Origin: Sphingomonadaceae bacterium
GTDB lineage: Bacteria; Pseudomonadota; Alphaproteobacteria; Sphingomonadales; Sphingomonadaceae
DNA: 39,128 nucleotides
Reading direction: 5' to 3'
Assembly: GCA_947476425.1 (NCBI GenBank)
Contig: CANJQJ010000028.1
Location: 1-39,128 of the forward strand
The translations under genes and the position numbers were made by a program. Below are positions 7,843 to 14,989 of the stretch, piece by piece. Every line of letters starts with the position of its first letter. The first letter of the stretch is position 1. The notes below the pieces were generated by a model. It was not told the DNA's origin and ran no database searches. It saw only the letters and a list, made by a program, of their open reading frames with translations.

Positions 7843-9110
7843 CCTTTAAGGAACCCTATCCAGCCATGCCGCTCGAAGGAACACTCGCCCGGGCGCCTCA
7901 CGCAGCACCTGTCCGCTATACCGAGTTCGCCGATCAGAACGAAGCCTTCCTGATCGAAAAGGTGAAGGCATTGCGCCCTTTGCTGCGCAGCGAAGCCCCC
8001 CTCGCGGAACGCGAGCGCTCGATGACCGACGCCGTTTTCCGCGCACTCGACGAGATCGGCATCTGGTGGATGCTGCTTCCCCGCCGCTGGGGCGGCTATG
8101 GCATGTCCTGCTCGGCGATGAGCCGGGTCAATCGCGAGATTTCGCAGGGCGATCCCTCGGTTGCGTGGGTGGTCCAGATCATCAACGGCACGACCTGGAT
8201 CAGTTCGCTCACTTCCGATGCGTTGCAGGAGGAGCTTTTCGGCGACGGTCCGGTGCGCATCTGCAGCTCGTTCGCAACATCCGGCACGGCTCGTCCCGTC
8301 GAGGGGGGCTATATCCTCGATGGCCTGTGGACGTATAATTCGGGATGCCGCCAATCCGACTGGGGCCAGTATCTGTGCGTCATCGAGCATGAGGACGGCC
8401 GCAAGGTCCCCGGCAATTTCGCCTATGTCCGGATGAGCGATGTCGAGATCGTGGATAGCTGGTTCACCGCCGGTCTCCAGGGCACCAGTTCGGATTCAGC
8501 GCGGGTCTCTAACCTGTTCGTTCCCGAGCACCGCATGGTCAGAGTCGAGCGCAGCTTCGGCACCGACATGGAAACCCGCAAATATGTCAGCGAGCCGAGC
8601 GACTGGATGCTGAACATGCCGACGATCCGGTCCGCTGGCCTCGGTCTGCAACTCGGTGCCGTCGAGGCCGCACTCGAAATCGCGCTGGATACCGCGAAGG
8701 TCAGGGGCGTGCCCACCACGAGCTACACTCTCCAGGCCAATTCCCCGGTGGCGCAGCGCAATCTCGGCGAGGCGGCCGCCAAGCTCGATGCGGTTCGCCT
8801 GATAGCCGCCGATGCCACCGGCATGATCGACCACTGGGCGCTCCGCGGCGAGCGGCCGCCAATCGAGGCGCGATCGCGCAACAAGGCGCAGTGCGCCCTG
8901 GTCGTCGAACTTCTCATCGAGATCATGGACATGGTGATGCACAGCGCCGGATCGTCGGCGTTCCTGCTCGACAACCCCCTGCAACGCTTCTGGCGCGACC
9001 TCAACGTCGCCGGTCGCCATGCGATCTTCAATCCGAACGTCGGGTACGAAGTCTATGGCCGGACATTGCTTGGGGTGGAGCCCAACATCTTGCCGGCGGC
9101 GCTGATCTGA
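7839..9110 (+). CDS. Acyl-CoA-dehydrogenase-fold flavin-dependent monooxygenase (HsaA-like, group D)
   Basis: 423 residues. The N-terminal helical domain, middle beta domain (ICSSFATSGTARPVEGGYILDGLWTYNSGC, split by the fold) and C-terminal helical bundle follow the acyl-CoA dehydrogenase fold. The long PRRWGGYG segment, WTYNSGC and GTSSDSARV resemble the two-component flavin monooxygenases (HsaA, HpaB-like type) rather than true dehydrogenases; I see no clear catalytic glutamate of the dehydrogenases. Such enzymes hydroxylate aromatic or cyclic substrates with reduced flavin supplied by a separate reductase. None is adjacent; the nitroreductase at 5508 is a candidate partner (inference). Overlaps the preceding gene by 4 bases. 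Confidence 0.82.
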   Translation: MTFKEPYPAMPLEGTLARAPHAAPVRYTEFADQNEAFLIEKVKALRPLLRSEAPLAERERSMTDAVFRALDEIGIWWMLLPRRWGGYGMSCSAMSRVNREISQGDPSVAWVVQIINGTTWISSLTSDALQEELFGDGPVRICSSFATSGTARPVEGGYILDGLWTYNSGCRQSDWGQYLCVIEHEDGRKVPGNFAYVRMSDVEIVDSWFTAGLQGTSSDSARVSNLFVPEHRMVRVERSFGTDMETRKYVSEPSDWMLNMPTIRSAGLGLQLGAVEAALEIALDTAKVRGVPTTSYTLQANSPVAQRNLGEAAAKLDAVRLIAADATGMIDHWALRGERPPIEARSRNKAQCALVVELLIEIMDMVMHSAGSSAFLLDNPLQRFWRDLNVAGRHAIFNPNVGYEVYGRTLLGVEPNILPAALI

Positions 9111-9115
9111 CAGCA

Positions 9116-9736
9116 ATGACGGCGCTTTTCCTATCAGCCTTCGTGACGCTATTCGTCGTGATCGATCCACCGGGTTGCGCGCCGATCTTTGCCGGGCTCA
9201 CCCAGTCGGCGACCGCCCCGCACCGCCGGGCAATGGCAATTCGCTCGACGATGGTTGCGTCGGCGATCCTGTTCCTTTTCGCGTTGTTCGGAGAAGCGCT
9301 GCTTGCCACGCTTGGCATCAGCCTCGCGGCATTTCGCATTGCCGGCGGGATCATGCTTTTCCTGATCGCGCTCGAAATGGTGTTCGAAAGACGCACTGAG
9401 CGCCGTGAGAACCGTGCTGCGGAAGTCAGCCGGACACCGGATCATGACGACATTTCAATCTTTCCGATGGCGATCCCGATGATCGCGGGGCCGGGTTCGA
9501 TCGCCATGGTGATGCTGTTGATGTCGCGCAGCAATGGCCTGGCGGAGAGCCTTGTCGTACTCGCGGCGCTGGGCGCGGTACTGATCCTCACCCTGCTGGC
9601 ATTGATGGCGGCCGGCCCGATCATGCGCGCGCTCGGGCCGAAACTCGAAGCGATGATCACCCGCGTGCTCGGCGTCATCCTTGCAGCCCTGGCGGCGCAG
9701 TTCGTGATCGACGGGATCAAGGCCAGCTTCGGCTGA
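9116..9736 (+). CDS. MarC-family integral membrane protein
   Basis: 206 residues from the ATG at 9116, five bases after the preceding stop. Six hydrophobic segments are readable. FVVIDPPGCAPIFAGLT near the N-terminus and FPMAIPMIAGPGSIAMVM in the middle are the paired half-repeat signatures of the MarC/UPF0056 family (usual length about 200-220). Located in the inner membrane; transport function is not established for the family despite its old link to multiple antibiotic resistance. Probably co-transcribed with the catabolic genes upstream and ended by the hairpin at 9743. Confidence 0.9.
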   Translation: MTALFLSAFVTLFVVIDPPGCAPIFAGLTQSATAPHRRAMAIRSTMVASAILFLFALFGEALLATLGISLAAFRIAGGIMLFLIALEMVFERRTERRENRAAEVSRTPDHDDISIFPMAIPMIAGPGSIAMVMLLMSRSNGLAESLVVLAALGAVLILTLLALMAAGPIMRALGPKLEAMITRVLGVILAALAAQFVIDGIKASFG

Positions 9737-9742
9737 CGCCGG

Positions 9743-9770
9743 GCCGGATGGGGAACCAGCCCCATCCGGC
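9743..9770 (+). terminator. Hairpin terminator candidate after the MarC gene
   Basis: GCCGGATGGGG (9743-9753), a 6-base loop, then CCCCATCCGGC (9760-9770): a perfect 11-bp GC-rich stem 7 bases after the marC stop. The following bases (ATCGTTGGCTTGG) are only mildly T-rich, so termination strength is uncertain, but position and perfection favour an end-of-operon signal. Confidence 0.6.
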
Positions 9771-9854
9771 ATCGTTGGCTTGGTGTCCGTTCGTATCTGA
9801 CGCGCGCGGCGCCGCCCATAACCATCACCTGGGGCTGAAGGGTTCCGCGCTGTC

Positions 9855-10781
9855 ATGGCCGATAGAGCAAAGCTTGCGATCTACACTGCTCTGGGTGGGA
9901 ACCTCGCAATCGCTGCCACCAAGTTTGCCGCGGCGCTTGTCACGGGCAGTTCCTCCATGCTCACCGAAAGCATCCACTCGCTGGTGGATACGGGCAATCA
10001 GGGACTATTGCTGTACGGCATCCGTCGCGCACGTCGTCCATCGGATCTCGTCCACCCCTTTGGCTATGGAAGGGAATTATATTTCTGGAGCTTTGTCGTC
10101 GCCCTGCTGATCTTCGCGGGCGGTGCAGGTGTCTCGATCTATGAAGGCATCGCGCATATCCGCTCGCCGCAACCCATCGACCGGCCCTGGATCAATTTCG
10201 CCGTGCTTGGGGCGTCATTCCTTTTCGAAGGCGGGTCCTGGCTCGTGGCATTCCGACAGTTTCGCGCAGCGCAGGGCAACATGGGATGGTGGGCGGCAGT
10301 CCGGCGCAGCAAGGATCCAACAAGTTTTGCCGTGCTGTTCGAGGATAGCGCCGCATTGCTCGGGATCGTAATCGCGACGATCTTCATAGCGCTGGCAATC
10401 CATCGGAATGATCCGCGGCTCGATGGCATGGGCTCAATTTTCATCGGGATCGTGCTGGCGCTCGTAGCCCTGTTGTTGGCCCGCGAATGCAAGGGTTTGT
10501 TGATTGGCGAACGTGCCAGACCCGAAGTCTCCGCGGCCATACGGGAAATCGCCTGCGGGGAGCCGGGCGTATGCGGGGTCAATGACATGGCGACCCTGCA
10601 CCTCGCGCCCGACCAGATCGTCGTCACGATGAGCATCGATTTCGCGGATGATCTGGTCACGCCGCAGATCGAGCGCGCGGTGGCGAACATCGAGCGACGT
10701 GCGAAGGAACGTTTCCCTGATGTGCGGAGTGTCTTCGTGCGGCCGCAATCAGGCGATCCGCAAGCCGACGACATCGAATGA
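9855..10781 (+). CDS. Cation diffusion facilitator (CDF) transporter, ZnT9-like subgroup
   Basis: 308 residues with about six membrane segments and a C-terminal cytoplasmic domain (from about residue 205). Motifs: LTESIHSLVDTGNQ in TM2, which keeps HxxxD but has E where many CDFs have D; RRPSDLVHPFGYGRELYFW; and LFEDSAALLG in TM5, where the usual histidine is replaced by glutamate. These features resemble the ZnT9/SLC30A9-like branch rather than FieF/ZitB. CDF proteins export divalent metals by proton antiport; the altered TM5 site makes the cation uncertain. ATG at 9855; 118 bases separate it from marC, so it is probably its own unit. Convergent with the DUF4242 gene. Confidence 0.88.
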   Translation: MADRAKLAIYTALGGNLAIAATKFAAALVTGSSSMLTESIHSLVDTGNQGLLLYGIRRARRPSDLVHPFGYGRELYFWSFVVALLIFAGGAGVSIYEGIAHIRSPQPIDRPWINFAVLGASFLFEGGSWLVAFRQFRAAQGNMGWWAAVRRSKDPTSFAVLFEDSAALLGIVIATIFIALAIHRNDPRLDGMGSIFIGIVLALVALLLARECKGLLIGERARPEVSAAIREIACGEPGVCGVNDMATLHLAPDQIVVTMSIDFADDLVTPQIERAVANIERRAKERFPDVRSVFVRPQSGDPQADDIE

Positions 10782-10797
10782 GGCGCAAATCCTGCCG

Positions 10798-11070
10798 TTA
10801 TTCCGCGGTGGTCGGATCGATCGTCGTTCGAACCTGGGCTATGCTGTTGGCCGGGAAACCCGCGGCTTCGGCATGCCGCCGAATGAGGTCCTCGCTCGGT
10901 GCTCGATAGATGCAATAGACCTTGTTATCGGTCACATAGCTATGGACCCACTGGATGTCGGGGCCGAGCTCTCGCAATACGTTGCAGCTATTCTGCGACG
11001 CGCCCTTGAGATCGGCGTCGCTCAAACGCCCGGCACCGGGCATTTCGCGTTCAATGACGAACTGGGGCAT
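10798..11070 (-). CDS. DUF4242 (SCO4226-type) small protein
   Basis: 90 residues starting MPQFVIEREMPGAG from the ATG at 11070; GGGGAGGT ends 7 bases upstream, which favours this start over the GTG at 11079. The sequence (VIEREMPGAGRLSDADLKG, then WVHSYVTDNKVYCIYRAPSEDLIRRHAEAAGFP, broken here by wording) is a good match in pattern to DUF4242 ferredoxin-like-fold proteins, one of which, SCO4226, binds nickel in Streptomyces. Function in proteobacteria is unknown. Single gene, convergent with the CDF transporter, which may or may not hint at a metal link. Confidence 0.8.
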   Translation of the reverse strand: MPQFVIEREMPGAGRLSDADLKGASQNSCNVLRELGPDIQWVHSYVTDNKVYCIYRAPSEDLIRRHAEAAGFPANSIAQVRTTIDPTTAE

Positions 11071-11190
11071 GCTGATCACCTCCCCTGCGGGCTGTCGCGT
11101 TACTCGTGACAGCGGATCTTCCGGGTCGCACGTGCGAACGCCCGAGGGACGTTATGGTTTCCCCTCGCTATAACGGAGGCGATCCTCGCC

Positions 11191-11218
11191 CGTCATCCCG
11201 ACTGACGTCGGGATTCAC
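11191..11218. repeat. Half-copy of the dispersed palindromic element
   Basis: CGTCATCCCGAC, TGAC, GTCGGGATTCAC: one hairpin arm (TCCCGAC/GTCGGGA, 4-base loop) of the family whose full units are 94 bp. It touches the stop codon of the P450 gene, where the hairpin might also help end transcription. Confidence 0.7.
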
Positions 11219-12445
11219 TCAGCTTCCCCAGACCAGCGGCAGGCTGACTGGCTGGACCATCCCGCCCAGATGGGTCGAGATCGTCGCGCCGGGCTCAATC
11301 CGGAATTCCGGGATCGCCGCCAGGAATTCTTCGAGCGCAATCTGGAGCTCACGCCGGGCAAGGTGCATGCCGATGCACAGATGCGGTCCGGTGCCAAAGG
11401 TGATGATCTGCTTTGGCTGACGGTCGAGATCGATCAGGTTGGGCTGATCATATTCCTCGGGATCGCGACAGGCGAGAATCGTCGTCATAAGCACCTTGTC
11501 GCCTGGCTTGATGGTCACCCCATTGACCTTGCGTTCCTTGATGCAGGTGCGAAACGTACTGGTAGCGCCAAAGGCGCGCAGCAGCTCCTCGAGCGCGGTC
11601 TTTATGAATTCCGGATTCTCGCGCAGGCGACGCTGATGATCGGGATTCTCCGCCAGATGGCGGAAGTGAAGCCCCATGTTTGTGGTAACGGTGTCGAGCC
11701 CGCCGATGAAGAGATTGAAGGTATATCCGATCAATTGATCATCGGTGAGCGGCTGGCCGCGAATGGTCGACTCGATCCCGAAGCTGATGAAGTCCTCGCG
11801 CGGATTCTTGCGGCGATCAGCGATCACCTCGCGCAGATAGTCCGTCACATTGCGCACCGCCGCGCCGATCACCGCAATGTCGGCCTCATGGAGCAGGTCA
11901 TGTTCCCACTGCATGAAGAGATCGGTCTTATCGTGGGGCAGATCGACGAGATCGAGGAACACCGATACCGGAAACGGGAATGCGAAGTCCTGCATGAACT
12001 CGCACGAGCCGCGATCGCGAAAGCGCGCTATGTATCGCCGTGCCGCCTCGCGTACCTTGTCCTCCAGCGCACGCATCTTCGGTGGCGAGAATAGCGGATT
12101 GAGGAGGGCGCGAAAGCCGGTGTGGAGCGGCGGATCGAGTTCGGTCGGTATCATGCTCCAGCTTTCGCCGATCGCGGCCGCGAATGGATTGGCCGCCGAA
12201 CTGGAGAAATGCTCGGTATCCTTGTAGGCGTCGCGAACATCCTCGCCCCGACGCAGCACCCATGACGGCTGCTCGCCGGGATAGGCATTGGTCGCGTAGA
12301 AGACCGGCGGCCATTCGTGGATTGCGGGGATGATCGTCTTGTACGGATCCTCCTCGACGTAACGACCCTGGATTATCGGATATTCCCGCACCAGTTCAGG
12401 CGGCACATGGTCGGGGACGATGATGTCGGGTCGCTGCAATTGCAT
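11219..12445 (-). CDS. Cytochrome P450
   Basis: 408 residues, the normal length for a soluble bacterial P450 and without a membrane anchor. Heme-binding loop FGTGPHLCIGMHLAR with the ligand at C357; ExxR pair E287/R290; I-helix oxygen motif GGLDTVTT at 248-255; substrate-side ELDPPLHTGFRALLNPLFSP typical of CYP101/CYP108/CYP111-like enzymes acting on terpenes or steroids. It needs a ferredoxin and reductase. None of the usual small [2Fe-2S] type is adjacent, but a ferredoxin-bearing flavoprotein is encoded upstream on the same strand (16845-18617). ATG at 12445 with AGGTGA upstream; 42 bases downstream of the SDR gene, so probably co-transcribed with it. Confidence 0.95.
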   Translation of the reverse strand: MQLQRPDIIVPDHVPPELVREYPIIQGRYVEEDPYKTIIPAIHEWPPVFYATNAYPGEQPSWVLRRGEDVRDAYKDTEHFSSSAANPFAAAIGESWSMIPTELDPPLHTGFRALLNPLFSPPKMRALEDKVREAARRYIARFRDRGSCEFMQDFAFPFPVSVFLDLVDLPHDKTDLFMQWEHDLLHEADIAVIGAAVRNVTDYLREVIADRRKNPREDFISFGIESTIRGQPLTDDQLIGYTFNLFIGGLDTVTTNMGLHFRHLAENPDHQRRLRENPEFIKTALEELLRAFGATSTFRTCIKERKVNGVTIKPGDKVLMTTILACRDPEEYDQPNLIDLDRQPKQIITFGTGPHLCIGMHLARRELQIALEEFLAAIPEFRIEPGATISTHLGGMVQPVSLPLVWGS

Positions 12446-12487
12446 AATCTCACCTTTTCCCGACTTTCCCGCTCAAACTCCCACGCC

Positions 12488-13303
12488 TCAATGATCGGCG
12501 AAGAAGATCTGCGAAAGCTTCTCCACGGCAAGCACGCGATCGTGGCGAAGCTTGGTCTGGCGCTCGGATTCCTCAGGCGGTTCGCCATAGGCATAGACAT
12601 AGGAGGGCGTATGCGAGAGGCGGCGCAACGTATCGCGGACGACTTCCTCCGGTGCAAGAATGCCCGGAAGCTGGAGCCCTCCCAATATGCGTTGCAGCGA
12701 CGGCGTGTCCATCAGCGGCGCAGCGATTCCGATCACGTCGACGCCCGCCCCGCGCAATTCCGCCCATAGCGATTCGGCGAGATTGAGCACGAAGCCCTTG
12801 GCCGCCGAATAGGCCGCGACTCCGGGTTGCCCGCCAAGCCCGGTGCCCGAACTCATCAGGATGATGCCGCCACGTCCGCGATCGCGCATCGCGCGGCCGA
12901 AATGATGACATGCGTCCATCACGGTGAGCACATTGCGCGCGATCAGGTTGCGCATGTTCTCGATCGGCGTATCGAGGAAGAAATGGCCGCCATCCTCCGA
13001 TCCGGCATTGGAGACGTAGAGCCCGACTTCGAGCCCCTTGGTCGCCTCGGCCATTTTCTGCGAGGCGTCCGGAGAATTGAGATCGAGGCTCAGCGTACGC
13101 ACTTCGACGCCATAGTCGTTACGGATTTCCTGAGCGACCGCGTCGAGCGGGCCCTGGCGCCTCGCGATGATTAGGAGGTTGATCCCAGAGGCGGCAATTT
13201 CGCGCGCGAACCAGGCACCGGTGCCGTCCGATCCGCCCGCCACGACTGCCCAAGGGCCATATTTGGCGGCGTCCAGTAGTCCGCCAATTGCGGTTCCGCT
13301 CAT
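12488..13303 (-). CDS. Short-chain dehydrogenase/reductase (SDR)
   Basis: 271 residues. The cofactor loop GGSDGTG (23-29) is a variant of TGxxxGxG, followed by SNAG (98-101), catalytic S151/S152, Y165 and K169 (YSAAK). The C-terminal part (GILAPEEVVRDTLRRLSHTPS) is typical of KR-like SDRs. Likely oxidises or reduces a hydroxyl/keto group on the product of the P450 downstream (inference from position). Its ATG overlaps the stop of the NTF2-like gene (ATGA, 13300-13303), which implies coupled translation. Confidence 0.9.
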   Translation of the reverse strand: MSGTAIGGLLDAAKYGPWAVVAGGSDGTGAWFAREIAASGINLLIIARRQGPLDAVAQEIRNDYGVEVRTLSLDLNSPDASQKMAEATKGLEVGLYVSNAGSEDGGHFFLDTPIENMRNLIARNVLTVMDACHHFGRAMRDRGRGGIILMSSGTGLGGQPGVAAYSAAKGFVLNLAESLWAELRGAGVDVIGIAAPLMDTPSLQRILGGLQLPGILAPEEVVRDTLRRLSHTPSYVYAYGEPPEESERQTKLRHDRVLAVEKLSQIFFADH

Positions 13304-13833
13304 AACCGAGTTTCCTTTTCGAATGCTTCGAACAGCGCGTAGGAGGGATCCGAACTGTCGCGTCGCCCCCAGGGTTCGACTATTTGTGGCCCCGCATCGC
13401 GAATATCATCGAAATCCTGGACATAGATGCGGTGATCAATTGCCCAGCGTCCGTCACGACGCGACCAGCGATCGAGATAGCGGCCGAAGCCCACAATCTG
13501 GCGAAGGCGACCCTCCTCGGCATAGCGCAGGTTGACGTGGACATAGGATTCGCTGGCGGCGAGATCACCGTCGACGCGAATTTGTATGTTGGAGATCAGA
13601 TGGGCGTGCGCGATCAGCGTACGGTGGGTTTCGCATACCCAGTCGATGAAGCCGCGTCCCGTTCCGCTGAACATCGGGCCATATTCGGCACCGCCGCCCT
13701 CATGCCAGACAGCATAGCCGAGTTCATGGTCGATGCGGTCCATTGCACGGGCATAATTGTGGAGCTGCTCGGTGATTGCCTGCTTGTCGGCGACCACCTG
13801 GACCGCCGGGTCGGTAAGGGAAAGTGTCGACAT
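13300..13833 (-). CDS. NTF2-like / SnoaL-type protein
   Basis: 177 residues. DPAVQVVADKQAITEQLHNYARAMDR is the usual first helix of the SnoaL_4 / ring-hydroxylating-dioxygenase-beta-like NTF2 family; VDGDLAASESYVHVNL and RYLDRWSRRDGRWAIDHR are the family's beta-sheet core with the frequent RDGRW turn. Members act as dehydratases, isomerases or accessory subunits; the reaction here is unknown. First gene of the NTF2/SDR/P450 triplet. A strong hairpin lies between it and korB upstream. Confidence 0.82.
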   Translation of the reverse strand: MSTLSLTDPAVQVVADKQAITEQLHNYARAMDRIDHELGYAVWHEGGGAEYGPMFSGTGRGFIDWVCETHRTLIAHAHLISNIQIRVDGDLAASESYVHVNLRYAEEGRLRQIVGFGRYLDRWSRRDGRWAIDHRIYVQDFDDIRDAGPQIVEPWGRRDSSDPSYALFEAFEKETRL

Positions 13834-13882
13834 CGCTGCATCCTCATCCGAATATTATCGACGGAGGAAACAATGGCCCACG

Positions 13883-13910
13883 CCCCCGCGCGCCTATCGG
13901 GCGGCGGGGG
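13883..13910 (-). terminator. Strong hairpin between korB and the NTF2-like gene
   Basis: CCCCCGC (13883-13889) pairs with GCGGGGG (13904-13910), and inside it CGCC (13891-13894) pairs with GGCG (13900-13903) round a 5-base loop; one unpaired base. On the minus strand it lies 24 bases after the korB stop. There is only a weak T-rich stretch afterwards (TTGTTTCC), so it may be a full terminator, a partial one, or a processing site that sets different levels for korAB and the P450 genes. Confidence 0.45.
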
Positions 13911-13933
13911 AAGCGATAGTGGCCTAGGCTGCT

Positions 13934-14989
13934 CTATCGAAGCGAGGCATTAAGCGCGTCAAGTGCCAGGCTGCCGGGGCAAAGATCGGCGTCGTCAAGC
14001 TGGTTTAGCGGCGTTTCGACAGTGTTGAGGTTGCGATGCATATCCTCGGCACCCTCGTCGACATAGAGCAGGCCAGTGACGATCTCGCCGAGCGCGTGGC
14101 GTTCATGAAGATGGTTCATCGCGCCGATCCGGTCGGTCGGGTCATATTCGGTGCCGAGCTTCCTGAGCAGCAGCACCGAGCCGTCATGCTGCACTACGCG
14201 GCGGAGCGAACCCGGCGCATAGCTCGCCTCGATCGGATGGCGCGACATGATCACCTCGATGCGGTTCACCGCCTCATTATGCTCGCGGACATAGTCATAG
14301 CTCTTGGTCGAGCCGGCGTGATTGTTGAAGGTCACGCACGGGCTGATCACGTCGATGAAGGCGGGACCGTGATGGCGGAGCGCGCCCTTGATCAGCGGGA
14401 TGAGCTGTTCCTTGTCGCCCGAGAAGCTGCGGCCGACATAGCTCGCGCCGAGCTGCAGCGCGAGCGCGACGAGATCGATCGGGCTGTCGGCATTGAGCAC
14501 GCCCTTCTTGCTCTTCGAGCCCTTGTCGGCGGTAGCCGAGAACTGGCCCTTGGTAAGCCCGTACACGCCGTTATTCTCGACAATGTAGGTCATGTTGACG
14601 CCGCGCCGCATCGCATGGGCGAACTGGCCGATGCCGATCGAGGCCGAGTCGCCGTCGCCAGAGACGCCCAGATAGATCAGGTCGCGATTGGCGAGCGCTG
14701 CGCCCGTGGCAACCGAGGGCATGCGGCCATGGACGCTGTTGAAGCCATGCGAGGCGCCGAGGAAATAGTCGGGGGTCTTCGACGAACAGCCGATGCCGGA
14801 CAGCTTGGCCATGCGATGCGGCTGGATGTCGAGCTCGTAGCAGGCCTGCACGATCGCGGCGCTGACCGAGTCATGTCCGCAGCCGGCGCACAGCGTCGAG
14901 ATCGCGCCTTCATAGTCGCGGCGGGTGTAGCCCAGCTCGTTCCTGGGCTGGAGTTCGCTGAGCAGGCGAGGCTTGGCGAGGTAGGTCAT
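13934..14989 (-). CDS. korB: 2-oxoacid:ferredoxin oxidoreductase, beta subunit
   Basis: 351 residues. LCAGCGHDSV, SGIGCSS and ISPCVTFNNH supply the four cysteines of the beta-subunit [4Fe-4S] cluster. SGDGDSASIGIGQFAHAMRR with ENNGVYGLTKGQ is the thiamine-diphosphate/magnesium motif (GDG...N). This is the two-subunit KorAB type that oxidatively decarboxylates 2-oxoglutarate (or another 2-oxoacid) to the acyl-CoA while reducing ferredoxin. Starts in an ATGA overlap with korA (14986-14989), so subunits are made in a fixed ratio. In an otherwise aerobic lineage it may run beside 2-oxoglutarate dehydrogenase, as reported for Mycobacterium tuberculosis KorAB. Confidence 0.93.
   Translation of the reverse strand: MTYLAKPRLLSELQPRNELGYTRRDYEGAISTLCAGCGHDSVSAAIVQACYELDIQPHRMAKLSGIGCSSKTPDYFLGASHGFNSVHGRMPSVATGAALANRDLIYLGVSGDGDSASIGIGQFAHAMRRGVNMTYIVENNGVYGLTKGQFSATADKGSKSKKGVLNADSPIDLVALALQLGASYVGRSFSGDKEQLIPLIKGALRHHGPAFIDVISPCVTFNNHAGSTKSYDYVREHNEAVNRIEVIMSRHPIEASYAPGSLRRVVQHDGSVLLLRKLGTEYDPTDRIGAMNHLHERHALGEIVTGLLYVDEGAEDMHRNLNTVETPLNQLDDADLCPGSLALDALNASLR

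Noticed and set aside
13873-13953. 26-codon plus-strand micro-ORF with GGAGG before its ATG, between the NTF2-like gene and korB
   Set aside because: Glycine-rich, overlaps the korB 3' end in antisense and coincides with the hairpin arms; the ribosome-site match is probably chance.
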